64,000 bases of DNA from Ptiloglossa arizonensis. Taxonomy: Eukaryota > Arthropoda > Insecta > Hymenoptera > Colletidae. The notes beneath the pieces are model-generated. The model saw only the letters and a program-made list of their open reading frames with translations, did no database searches and was not told the DNA's origin. This document shows positions 1 to 12,765 of this stretch, piece after piece. Every line of letters begins with the position of its first letter. Within the stretch, counting starts at the first letter, position 1. The position numbers and the translations under genes were made by a program. Location of the stretch: NCBI RefSeq assembly GCF_051014685.1, contig NW_027479058.1, positions 1 through 64,000 on the forward strand. Direction: 5' to 3'.

Positions 1-3000
1 GCATAGTGTTGTAGTCGGGGGAGTTTCTACTTTCAGATGCAACAGAAATTTGCGGATTGGTCAATCCGTTCGCGAGATATGGCAGTTTGGAGGTAAGAAA
101 CGCTCGAGAAACTCAAAATTTTCGCAGTTCTGATGCTCGACAAGCATAACTAGAACGGCCTAGGGGAAAAGTACGCACACCGTTGTAATCGGGCGAGTTT
201 CTACTTTCAGATGCAACAGAAATTTTGCGGATTGGTCAATCCGTTCGCGAGATATGGCAGTTTGGAGGTAAGCAAAGCTTGAAAAACTCAAAATTTTCGC
301 AGTTCTGTTGCTCGAAACGAATAACTAGAACGGGCTAGGGGAAAAGTACGCACACCGTTGTAATCGGGCGAGTTTCTACTTTCAGATGCAACAGAAATTT
401 TGCGGATTGGTCAATCCGTTCGCGAGATATGGCAGTTTGGATGTAAGAAACGCTCGAGAAACTCAAAATTTTCGCAGTTCTGATGCTCGACAAGCATAAC
501 TAGAACGGCCTAGGGGAAAAGTACGCACACCGTTGTAATCGGGCGAGTTTCTACTTTCAGATGCAACAGAAATTTTGCGGATTGGTCAATCCGTTCGCGA
601 GATATGGCAGTTTGGAGGTAAGCAAAGCTTGAAAAACTCAAAATTTTCGCAGTTCTGTTGCTCGAAACGAATAACTAGAACGGGCTAGGGGAAAAGTACG
701 CACACCGTTGTAATCGGGCGCGTTTCTACTTTCAGATGCAACAGAAATTTTGCGGATTGGTCAATCCGTTCGCGAGATATGGCAGTTTGGAGGTAAGAAA
801 CGCTCGAGAAACTCAAAATTTTCGCAGTTCTGATGCTCGACAAGCATAACTAGAACGGCCTAGGGGAAAAGTACGCATAGTGTTGTAATCGGGCGAGTTT
901 CTACTTTCAGATGCAACAGAAATTTTGCGGATTGGTCAATCCGTTCGCGAGATATGGCAGTTTGGAGGTAAGAAACGCTCGAGAAACTCAAAATTTTCGC
1001 AGTTCTGATGCTCGACAAGCATAACTAGAACGGCCTAGGGGAAAAGTACGCACACCGTTGTAATCGGGCGAGTTTCTACTTTCAGATGCAACAGAAATTT
1101 TGCGGATTGGTCAATCCGTTCGCGAGATATCGCAGTTTGGAGGTAAGCAACGCTTGAAAAACTCAAAATTTTCGCAGTTCTGTTGCTCGAAACGAATAAC
1201 TAGAACGGGCTAGGGGAAAAGTACGCATACCGTTGTAATCGGGCGAGTTTCTACTTTCTGGTGCAACAGAAATTTTGCGGATTGGTCAATCCGTTCGCGA
1301 GATATGGCAGTTTGGAGGTAAGCAACGCTTGAAAAACTTAAAATTTTCGCAGTTCTGTTGCTCGAAACGTATAACTAGAACTGGCTAGGGGAAAAGTACG
1401 CACACCGTTGTAATCGGGCGAGTTTCTACTTTCAGATGCAACAGAAATTTTGCGGATTGGTCAATCCGTTCGCGAGATATGGCAGTTTGGAGGTAAGAAA
1501 CGCTCGAGAAACTCAAAATTTTCGCAGTTCTGATGCTCGAAACGAATAACTAGAACGGCCTACGGGAAAAGTACGCATAGTGTTGTAATCGGGCGAGTTT
1601 CTACTTTCAGATGCAACAGAAATTTTGCGGATTGGTCAATCCGTTCGCGAGATATGGCAGTTTGGAGGTAAGAAACGCTCGAGAAACTCAAAATTTTCGC
1701 AGTTCTGAAGCTCGAAACGAATAACTAGAACGGCCTAGGGGAAAAGTACGCATAGTGTTGTAATCGGGCGAGTTTCTACTTTCAGATGCAACAGAAATTT
1801 TGCGGATTGGTCAATCCGTTGCGAGATATGGCAGTTTGGAGGTAAGAAACGCTCGAGAAACTCAAAATTTTCGCAGTTCTGATGCTCGACAAGCATAACT
1901 AGAACGGCCTAGGGGAAAAGTAGGGACACCGTTGTAATCGGGCGAGTTTCTACTTTCAGATGCAACAGAAATTTTGCGGATTGGTCAATCCGTTCGCGAG
2001 ATATGGCAGTTTGGAGGTAAGAAACGCTCGAGAAACTCAAAATTTTCGCAGTTCTGATGCTCGACAAGCATAACTAGAACGGCCTAGGGGAAAAGTACGA
2101 ACACCGTTGTAATCGGGCGAGTTTCTACTTTCAGATGCAACAGAAATTTTGCGGATTGGTCAATCCGTTCGCGAGATATGGCAGTTTGGAGGTAAGCAAC
2201 GCTTGAAAAACTCAAAATTTTCGCAGTTCTGTTGCTCGAAACGAATAACTAGAACGGCCTAGGGGAAAAGTACGCACACCGTTGTAATCGGGCGAGTTTC
2301 TACTTTCAGATGCAACAGAAATTTTGCGGATTGGTCAATCCGTTCGCGAGATATGGCAGTTTGGAGGTAAGAAACGCTCGAGAAACTCAGAATTTTCGCA
2401 GTTCTGATGCTCGACAAGCATAACTAGAACGGCCTAGGGGAAAAGTACGAACACCGTTGTAATCGGGCGAGTTTCTACTTTCAGATGCAACAGAAATTTT
2501 GCGGATTGGTCAATCCGTTCGCGAGATATGGCAGTTTGGAGGTAAGCAACGCTTGAAAAACTCAAAATTTTCGCAGTTCTGTTGCTCGAAACGAATAACT
2601 AGAACGGGCTAGGGGAAAAGTACGCATACCGTTGTAATCGGGCGAGTTTCTACTTTCTGATGCAACAGAAATTTTGCGGATTGGTCAATCCGTTCGCGAG
2701 ATATGGCAGTTTGGAGGTAAGCAACGCTTGAAAAACTCAAAATTTTCGCAGTTCTGTTGCTCGAAACGAATAACTAGAACGGGCTAGGGGAAAAGTACGC
2801 ATACCGTTGTAATCGGGCGAGTTTCTACTTTCAGATGCAACAGAAATTTTGCGGATTGGTCAATCCGTTCGCGAGTTATGGCAGTTTGGAGGTAAGAAAC
2901 GCTTGAGAAACTCAAAATTTTCGCAGTTCTGATGCTCGACAAGCATAACTAGAAAGGCCTAGGGGAAAAGTACGCACACCGTTGTAATCGGGCGAGTTTC

Positions 3001-6000
3001 TACTTTCAGATGCAACAGAAATTTTGCGGATTGGTCAATCCGTTCGCGAGATATGGCAGTTTGGAGGTAAGAAACGCTCGAGAAACTCAAAATTTTCGCA
3101 GTTCTGATGCTCGACAAGCATAACTAGAACGGCCTAGGGGAAAAGTACGAACACCGTTGTAATCGGGCGAGTTTCTACTTTCAGATGCAACAGAAATTTT
3201 GCGGATTGGTCAATCCGTTCGCGAGATATGGCAGTTTGGAGGTAAGCAACGCTTGAAAAACTCAAAATTTTCGCAGTTCTGTTGCTCGAAACGAATAACT
3301 AGAACGGGCTAGGGAAAAGTACGCATACCGTTGTAATCGGGCGAGTTTCTACTTTCTGATGCAACAGAAATTTTGCGGATTGGTCAATCCGTTCGCGAGA
3401 TATGGCAGTTTGGAGGTAAGCAACGCTTGAAAAACTCAAAATTTTCGCAGTTCTGTTGCTCGAAACGAATAACTAGAACGGGCTAGGGGAAAAGTACGCA
3501 CACCGTTGTAATCGGGCGAGTTTCTACTTTCAGATGCAACAGAAATTTTGCGGATTTGTCAATCCGTTCGCGAGATATGGCAGTTTGGGGGTAAGCAACG
3601 CTTGAAAAACTCAAAATTTTCGCAGTTCTGTTGCCCGAAACGAATAACTAGAACGGGCTAGGGGAAAAGTACGCATACCGTTGTAATCGGGCGAGTTTCT
3701 ACTTTCAGATGCAACAGAAATTTTGCGGATTGGTCAATCCGTTCGCGAGTTATGGCAGTTTGGAGGTAAGAAACGCTTGAGAAACTCAAAATTTTCGCAG
3801 TTCTGATGCTCGAAACGAATAACTAGAACGGCCTACGGGAAAAGTACGCATACCGTTGTAATCGGGCGAGTTTCTACTTTCAGATGCAACAGAAATTTTG
3901 CGGATTGGTCAATCCGTTCGCGAGTTATGGCAGTTTGGAGGTAAGAAACGCTTGAGAAACTCAAAATTTTCGCAGTTCTGATGCTCGAAACGAATAACTA
4001 GAACGGCCTACGGGAAAAGTACGCATACCGTTGTAATCGGGCGAGTTTCTACTTTCAGATGCAACAGAAATTTTGCGGATTGGTCAATCCGTTCGCGAGA
4101 TATGGCAGTTTGGAGGTAAGAAACGCTCGAGAAACTCAAAATTTTCGCAGTTCTGATGCTCGACAAGCATAACTAGAACGGCTAGGGGAAAAGTACGAAC
4201 ACCGTTGTAATCGGGCGAGTTTCTACTTTCAGATGCAACAGAAATTTTGCGGATTGGTCAATCCGTTCGCGAGATATGGCAGTTTGGAGGTAAGCAACGC
4301 TTGAAAAACTCAAAATTTTCGCAGTTCTGTTGCTCGAAACGAATAACTAGAACGGGCTAGGGGAAAAGTACGCATACCGTTGTAATCGGGCGAGTTTCTA
4401 CTTTCTGATGCAACAGAAATTTTGCGGATTGGTCAATCCGTTCGCGAGATATGGCAGTTTGGAGGTAAGCAACGCTTGAAAAACTCAAAATTTTCGCAGT
4501 TCTGTTGCTCGAAACGAATAACTAGAACGGGCTAGGGGAAAAGTACGCACACCGTTGTAATCGGGCGAGTTTCTACTTTCAGATGCAACAGAAATTTTGC
4601 GGATTGGTCAATCCGTTCGCGAGATATGGCAGTTTGGGGGTAAGCAACGCTTGAAAAACTCAAAATTTTCGCAGTTCTGTTGCCGGAAACGAATAACTAG
4701 AACGGGCTAGGGGAAAAGTACGCATACCGTTGTAATCGGGCGAGTTTCTACTTTCAGATGCAACAGAAATTTTGCGGATTGGTCAATCCGTTCGCGAGTT
4801 ATGGCAGTTTGGAGGTAAGAAACGCTTGAGAAACTCAAATTTTCGCAGTTCTGATGCTCGACAAGCATAACTAGAAAGGCCTAGGGGAAAAGTACGCACA
4901 CCGTTGTAATCGGGCGAGTTTCTACTTTCAGATGCAACAGAAATTTTGCGGATTGGTCAATCCGTTCGCGAGATATGGCAGTTTGGAGGTAAGAAACGCT
5001 CGAGAAACTCAAAATTTTCGCAGTTCTGATGCTCGACAAGCATAACTAGAACGGCCTAGGGGAAAAGTACGCACACCGTTGTAATCGGGCGAGTTTCTAC
5101 TTTCTGATGCAACAGAAATTTTGCGGATTGGTCAATCCGTTCGCGAGATATGGCAGTTTGGAGGTAAGCAACGCTTGAAAAACTCAAAATTTTCGCAGTT
5201 CTGTTGCTCGAAACGAATAACTAGAACGGGCTAGGGGAAAAGTACGCATACCGTTGTAATCGGGCGAGTTTCTACTTTCTGATGCAACAGAAATTTTGCG
5301 GATTGGTCAATCCGTTCGCGAGATATGGCAGTTTGGAGGTAAGCAACGCTTGAAAAACTCAAAATTTTCGCAGTTCTGTTGCTCGAAACGAATAACTAGA
5401 ACGGGCTAGGGGAAAAGTACGCACACCGTTGTAATCGGGCGAGTTTCTACTTTCAGATGCAACAGAAATTTTGCGGATTGGTCAATCCGTTCGCGAGATA
5501 TGGCAGTTTGGGGGTAAGCAACGCTTGAAAAACTCAAAATTTTCGCAGTTCTGTTGCCCGAAACGAATAACTAGAACGGGCTAGGGGAAAAGTACGCATA
5601 CCGTTGTAATCGGGCGAGTTTCTACTTTCAGATGCAACAGAAATTTTGCGGATTGGTCAATCCGTTCGCGAGATATGGCAGTTTGGAGGTAAGAAACGCT
5701 CGAGAAACTCAAAATGTTCGCAGTTCTGATGCTCGACAAGCATAACTAGAACGGCCTAGGGGAAAAGTACGAACACCGTTGTAATCGGGCGAGTTTCTAC
5801 TTTCAGATGCAACAGAAATTTTGCGGATTGGTCAATCCGTTCGCGAGATATGGCAGTTTGGAGGTAAGCAACGCTTGAAAAACTCAAAATTTTCGCAGTT
5901 CTGTTGCTCGAAACGAATAACTAGAACGGGCTAGGGGAAAAGTACGCATACCGTTGTAATCGGGCGAGTTTCTACTTTCTGATGCAACAGAAATTTTGCG

Positions 6001-7516
6001 GATTGGTCAATCCGTTCGCGAGATATGGCAGTTTGGAGGTAAGCAACGCTTGAAAAACTCAAAATTTTCGCAGTTCTGTTGCTCGAAACGAATAACTAGA
6101 ACGGGCTAGGGGAAAAGTACGCACACCGTTGTAATCGGGCGAGTTTCTACTTTCAGATGCAACAGAAATTTTGCGGATTGGTCAATCCGTTCGCGAGATA
6201 TGGCAGTTTGGGGGTAAGCAACGCTTGAAAAACTCAAAATTTTCGCAGTTCTGTTGCCCGAAACGAATAACTAGAACGGGCTAGGGGAAAAGTACGCATA
6301 CCGTTGTAATCGGGCGAGTTTCTACTTTCAGATGCAACAGAAATTTTGCGGATTGGTCAATCCGTTCGCGAGTTATGGCAGTTTGGAGGTAAGAAACGCT
6401 TGAGAAACTCAAAATTTTCGCAGTTCTGATGCTCGACAAGCATAACTAGAAAGGCCTAGGGGAAAAGTACGCACACCGTTGTAATCGGGCGAGTTTCTAC
6501 TTTCAGATGCAACAGAAATTTTGCGGATTGGTCAATCCGTTCGCGAGATATGGCAGTTTGGAGGTAAGAAACGCTCGAGAAACTCAAAATTTTCGCAGTT
6601 CTGATGCTCGACAAGCATAACTAGAACGGCCTAGGGGAAAAGTACGAACACCGTTGTAATCGGGCGAGTTTCTACTTTCAGATGCAACAGAAATTTTGCG
6701 GATTGGTCAATCCGTTCGCGAGATATGGCAGTTTGGAGGTAAGCAACGCTTGAGAAACTCAAAATTTTCGCAGTTCTGTTGCTCGAAACGAATAACTAGA
6801 ACGGGCTAGGGGAAAAGTACGCATACCGTTGTAATCGGGCGAGTTTCTACTTTCTGATGCAACAGAAATTTTGCGGATTGGTCAATCCGTTCGCGAGATA
6901 TGGCAGTTTGGAGGTAAGCAACGCTTGAAAAACTCAAAATTTTCGCAGTTCTGTTGCTCGAAACGAATAACTAGAACGGGCTAGGGGAAAAGTACGCACA
7001 CCGTTGTAATCGGGCGAGTTTCTACTTTCAGATGCAACAGAAATTTTGCGGATTGGTCAATCCGTTCGCGAGATATGGCAGTTTGGGGGTAAGCAACGCT
7101 TGAAAAACTCAAAATTTTCGCAGTTCTGTTGCCCGAAACGAATAACTAGAACGGGCTAGGGGAAAAGTACGCATACCGTTGTAATCGGGCGAGTTTCTAC
7201 TTTCAGATGCAACAGAAATTTTGCGGATTGGTCAATCCGTTCGCGAGTTATGGCAGTTTGGAGGTAAGAAACGCTTGAGAAACTCAAAATTTTCGCAGTT
7301 CTGATGCTCGAAACGAATAACTAGTACGGCCTACGGGAAAAGTACGCATAGTGTTGTAATCGGGCGAGTTTCTACTTTCAGATGCAACAGAAATTTTGCG
7401 GATTGGACAATCCGTTCGCGAGATATGGCAGTTTGGAAGTAAGAAACGCTTGAGAAACTCAAAATTTTCGCAGTTCTGATGCTCGAAACGAATAACTAGG
7501 ACGGCCTAGGGGAAAA
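1..7516 (+). repeat. Block A, HOR copy A1 (43 monomers)
   Basis: The window begins inside a monomer marked by GTAGTCGGGGG. The same marker and following monomer order recur from 7,517, so this is a 43-monomer unit. It is 5 bp short of 43 x 175 because of five 1-bp deletions: near base 50, in CCGTTGCGAG near 1,818, in GGCTAGGGAAAAG near 3,314, in CGGCTAGGGG near 4,183 and in CTCAAATTTTCG near 4,840. It is colinear with copy A2 for about the first 4,018 bp. After that the modules differ in number. Confidence 0.88.
5771..7145 (+). repeat. Five-monomer module repeats inside A1
   Basis: The module order is: GAACACCG monomer, CATACCG/TTTCTGATG monomer, CACACCG/TTTGGGGGTAAG monomer, CATACCG/GTTATGG monomer, CACACCG/CTCGAG monomer. 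The GAACACC marker recurs at 5,771 and 6,646, exactly 875 bp or five monomers. Across A1 the TTTGGGGGTAAG marker falls at 3,581, 4,630, 5,504, 6,204 and 7,079, that is 6, 5, 4 and 5 monomers apart, so module length varies by whole monomers. Confidence 0.8.
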
Positions 7517-10315
7517 GTACGCATAGTGTTGTAGTCGGGGGAGTTTCTACTTTCAGATGCAACAGAAATTTTGCGGATTGGTCAATCCGTTCGCGAGATA
7601 TGGCAGTTTGGAGGTAAGAAACGCTCGAGAAACTCAAAATTTTCGCAGTTCTGATGCTCGACAAGCATAACTAGAACGGCCTAGGGGAAAAGTACGCACA
7701 CCGTTGTAATCGGGCGAGTTTCTACTTTCAGATGCAACAGAAATTTTGCGGATTGGTCAATCCGTTCGCGAGATATGGCAGTTTGGAGGTAAGCAAAGCT
7801 TGAAAAACTCAAAATTTTCGCAGTTCTGTTGCTCGAAACGAATAACTAGAACGGGCTAGGGGAAAAGTACGCACACCGTTGTAATCGGGCGAGTTTCTAC
7901 TTTCAGATGCAACAGAAATTTTGCGGATTGGTCAATCCGTTCGCGAGATATGGCAGTTTGGAGGTAAGAAACGCTCGAGAAACTCAAAATTTTCGCAGTT
8001 CTGATGCTCGACAAGCATAACTAGAACGGCCTAGGGGAAAAGTACGCACACCGTTGTAATCGGGCGAGTTTCTACTTTCAGATGCAACAGAAATTTTGCG
8101 GATTGGTCAATCCGTTCGCGAGATATGGCAGTTTGGAGGTAAGCAAAGCTTGAAAAACTCAAAATTTTCGCAGTTCTGTTGCTCGAAACGAATAACTAGA
8201 ACGGGCTAGGGGAAAAGTACGCACACCGTTGTAATCGGGCGCGTTTCTACTTTCAGATGCAACAGAAATTTTGCGGATTGGTCAATCCGTTCGCGAGATA
8301 TGGCAGTTTGGAGGTAAGAAACGCTCGAGAAACTCAAAATTTTCGCAGTTCTGATGCTCGACAAGCATAACTAGAACGGCCTAGGGGAAAAGTACGCATA
8401 GTGTTGTAATCGGGCGAGTTTCTACTTTCAGATGCAACAGAAATTTTGCGGATTGGTCAATCCGTTCGCGAGATATGGCAGTTTGGAGGTAAGAAACGCT
8501 CGAGAAACTCAAAATTTTCGCAGTTCTGATGCTCGACAAGCATAACTAGAACGGCCTAGGGGAAAAGTACGCACACCGTTGTAATCGGGCGAGTTTCTAC
8601 TTTCAGATGCAACAGAAATTTTGCGGATTGGTCAATCCGTTCGCGAGATATCGCAGTTTGGAGGTAAGCAACGCTTGAAAAACTCAAAATTTTCGCAGTT
8701 CTGTTGCTCGAAACGAATAACTAGAACGGGCTAGGGGAAAAGTACGCATACCGTTGTAATCGGGCGAGTTTCTACTTTCTGGTGCAACAGAAATTTTGCG
8801 GATTGGTCAATCCGTTCGCGAGATATGGCAGTTTGGAGGTAAGCAACGCTTGAAAAACTTAAAATTTTCGCAGTTCTGTTGCTCGAAACGTATAACTAGA
8901 ACTGGCTAGGGGAAAAGTACGCACACCGTTGTAATCGGGCGAGTTTCTACTTTCAGATGCAACAGAAATTTTGCGGATTGGTCAATCCGTTCGCGAGATA
9001 TGGCAGTTTGGAGGTAAGAAACGCTCGAGAAACTCAAAATTTTCGCAGTTCTGATGCTCGAAACGAATAACTAGAACGGCCTACGGGAAAAGTACGCATA
9101 GTGTTGTAATCGGGCGAGTTTCTACTTTCAGATGCAACAGAAATTTTGCGGATTGGTCAATCCGTTCGCGAGATATGGCAGTTTGGAGGTAAGAAACGCT
9201 CGAGAAACTCAAAATTTTCGCAGTTCTGAAGCTCGAAACGAATAACTAGAACGGCCTAGGGGAAAAGTACGCATAGTGTTGTAATCGGGCGAGTTTCTAC
9301 TTTCAGATGCAACAGAAATTTTGCGGATTGGTCAATCCGTTGCGAGATATGGCAGTTTGGAGGTAAGAAACGCTCGAGAAACTCAAAATTTTCGCAGTTC
9401 TGATGCTCGACAAGCATAACTAGAACGGCCTAGGGGAAAAGTAGGGACACCGTTGTAATCGGGCGAGTTTCTACTTTCAGATGCAACAGAAATTTTGCGG
9501 ATTGGTCAATCCGTTCGCGAGATATGGCAGTTTGGAGGTAAGAAACGCTCGAGAAACTCAAAATTTTCGCAGTTCTGATGCTCGACAAGCATAACTAGAA
9601 CGGCCTAGGGGAAAAGTACGAACACCGTTGTAATCGGGCGAGTTTCTACTTTCAGATGCAACAGAAATTTTGCGGATTGGTCAATCCGTTCGCGAGATAT
9701 GGCAGTTTGGAGGTAAGCAACGCTTGAAAAACTCAAAATTTTCGCAGTTCTGTTGCTCGAAACGAATAACTAGAACGGCCTAGGGGAAAAGTACGCACAC
9801 CGTTGTAATCGGGCGAGTTTCTACTTTCAGATGCAACAGAAATTTTGCGGATTGGTCAATCCGTTCGCGAGATATGGCAGTTTGGAGGTAAGAAACGCTC
9901 GAGAAACTCAGAATTTTCGCAGTTCTGATGCTCGACAAGCATAACTAGAACGGCCTAGGGGAAAAGTACGAACACCGTTGTAATCGGGCGAGTTTCTACT
10001 TTCAGATGCAACAGAAATTTTGCGGATTGGTCAATCCGTTCGCGAGATATGGCAGTTTGGAGGTAAGCAACGCTTGAAAAACTCAAAATTTTCGCAGTTC
10101 TGTTGCTCGAAACGAATAACTAGAACGGGCTAGGGGAAAAGTACGCATACCGTTGTAATCGGGCGAGTTTCTACTTTCTGATGCAACAGAAATTTTGCGG
10201 ATTGGTCAATCCGTTCGCGAGATATGGCAGTTTGGAGGTAAGCAACGCTTGAAAAACTCAAAATTTTCGCAGTTCTGTTGCTCGAAACGAATAACTAGAA
10301 CGGGCTAGGGGAAAA

Positions 10316-12765
10316 GTACGCATACCGTTGTAATCGGGCGAGTTTCTACTTTCAGATGCAACAGAAATTTTGCGGATTGGTCAATCCGTTCGCGAGTTAT
10401 GGCAGTTTGGAGGTAAGAAACGCTTGAGAAACTCAAAATTTTCGCAGTTCTGATGCTCGACAAGCATAACTAGAAAGGCCTAGGGGAAAAGTACGCACAC
10501 CGTTGTAATCGGGCGAGTTTCTACTTTCAGATGCAACAGAAATTTTGCGGATTGGTCAATCCGTTCGCGAGATATGGCAGTTTGGAGGTAAGAAACGCTC
10601 GAGAAACTCAAAATTTTCGCAGTTCTGATGCTCGACAAGCATAACTAGAACGGCCTAGGGGAAAAGTACGAACACCGTTGTAATCGGGCGAGTTTCTACT
10701 TTCAGATGCAACAGAAATTTTGCGGATTGGTCAATCCGTTCGCGAGATATGGCAGTTTGGAGGTAAGCAACGCTTGAAAAACTCAAAATTTTCGCAGTTC
10801 TGTTGCTCGAAACGAATAACTAGAACGGGCTAGGGGAAAAGTACGCATACCGTTGTAATCGGGCGAGTTTCTACTTTCTGATGCAACAGAAATTTTGCGG
10901 ATTGGTCAATCCGTTCGCGAGATATGGCAGTTTGGAGGTAAGCAACGCTTGAAAAACTCAAAATTTTCGCAGTTCTGTTGCTCGAAACGAATAACTAGAA
11001 CGGGCTAGGGGAAAAGTACGCACACCGTTGTAATCGGGCGAGTTTCTACTTTCAGATGCAACAGAAATTTTGCGGATTTGTCAATCCGTTCGCGAGATAT
11101 GGCAGTTTGGGGGTAAGCAACGCTTGAAAAACTCAAAATTTTCGCAGTTCTGTTGCCCGAAACGAATAACTAGAACGGGCTAGGGGAAAAGTACGCATAC
11201 CGTTGTAATCGGGCGAGTTTCTACTTTCAGATGCAACAGAAATTTTGCGGATTGGTCAATCCGTTCGCGAGTTATGGCAGTTTGGAGGTAAGAAACGCTT
11301 GAGAAACTCAAAATTTTCGCAGTTCTGATGCTCGAAACGAATAACTAGAACGGCCTACGGGAAAAGTACGCATACCGTTGTAATCGGGCGAGTTTCTACT
11401 TTCAGATGCAACAGAAATTTTGCGGATTGGTCAATCCGTTCGCGAGTTATGGCAGTTTGGAGGTAAGAAACGCTTGAGAAACTCAAAATTTTCGCAGTTC
11501 TGATGCTCGAAACGAATAACTAGAACGGCCTACGGGAAAAGTACGCATAGTGTTGTAATCGGGCGAGTTTCTACTTTCAGATGCAACAGAAATTTTGCGG
11601 ATTGGACAATCCGTTCGCGAGATATGGCAGTTTGGAAGTAAGAAACGCTTGAGAAACTCAAAATTCTCGCAGTTCTGATGCTCGACAAGCATAACTAGAA
11701 AGGCCTAGGGGAAAAGTACGCACACCGTTGTAATCGGGCGAGTTTCTACTTTCAGATGCAACAGAAATTTTGCGGATTGGTCAATCCGTTCGCGAGTTAT
11801 GGCAGTTTGGAGGTAAGAAACGCTTGAGAAACTCAAAATTTTCGCAGTTCTGTTGCCCGAAACGAATAACTAGAACGGGCTAGGGGAAAAGTACGCATAC
11901 CGTTGTAATCGGGCGAGTTTCTACTTTCAGATGCAACAGAAATTTTGCGGATTGGTCAATCCGTTCGCGAGTTATGGCAGTTTGGAGGTAAGAAACGCTT
12001 GAGAAACTCAAAATTTTCGCAGTTCTGATGCTCGACAAGCATAACTAGAAAGGCCTAGGGGAAAAGTACGCACACCGTTGTAATCGGGCGAGTTTCTACT
12101 TTCAGATGCAACAGAAATTTTGCGGATTGGTCAATCCGTTCGCGAGATATGGCAGTTTGGAGGTAAGAAACGCTCGAGAAACTCAAAATTTTCGCAGTTC
12201 TGATGCTCGACAAGCATAACTAGAACGGCCTAGGGGAAAAGTACGAACACCGTTGTAATCGGGCGAGTTTCTACTTTCAGATGCAACAGAAATTTTGCGG
12301 ATTGGTCAATCCGTTCGCGAGATATGGCAGTTTGGAGGTAAGCAACGCTTGAGAAACTCAAAATTTTCGCAGTTCTGTTGCTCGAAACGAATAACTAGAA
12401 CGGGCTAGGGGAAAAGTACGCATACCGTTGTAATCGGGCGAGTTTCTACTTTCTGATGCAACAGAAATTTTGCGGATTGGTCAATCCGTTCGCGAGATAT
12501 GGCAGTTTGGAGGTAAGCAACGCTTGAAAAACTCAAAATTTTCGCAGTTCTGTTGCTCGAAACGAATAACTAGAACGGGCTAGGGGAAAAGTACGCACAC
12601 CGTTGTAATCGGGCGAGTTTCTACTTTCAGATGCAACAGAAATTTTGCGGATTGGTCAATCCGTTCGCGAGATATGGCAGTTTGGGGGTAAGCAACGCTT
12701 GAAAAACTCAAAATTTTCGCAGTTCTGTTGCCCGAAACGAATAACTAGAACGGGCTAGGGGAAAA
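10316..12765 (+). repeat. 14-monomer tandem segment in A2, first copy
   Basis: This 2,450-bp segment starts at a GTTATGG/AGAAAGGCC monomer and is followed at once by a second copy. The TTTGGGGGTAAG markers at 11,103 and 12,678 reappear at 13,553 and 15,127. The first pair is exactly 2,450 bp apart; the second is 2,449 bp apart because of one deleted G near 14,333. Confidence 0.85.

Noticed and set aside
1..50. Edge of the array at base 1
   Set aside because: The window begins in mid-monomer (monomer position 5) and the monomer has a 1-bp deletion; this is a window cut, not a biological boundary.
120..127. AAAATTTT palindrome as a promoter-like element
   Set aside because: It is a short A/T palindrome in every monomer with no accompanying promoter context; bendability is possible but not shown.
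271..280. HindIII-type AAGCTT and XhoI-type CTCGAG sites as regulatory elements
   Set aside because: These are single-base monomer variants, useful as markers, with no evidence of function.
11483..11692. Minus-strand open frame of 69 codons, repeated at 13,933, with a similar one at 40,353
   Set aside because: It depends on chance stop-removing variants in two adjacent monomers. The second copy is exactly the 2,450-bp satellite duplication.
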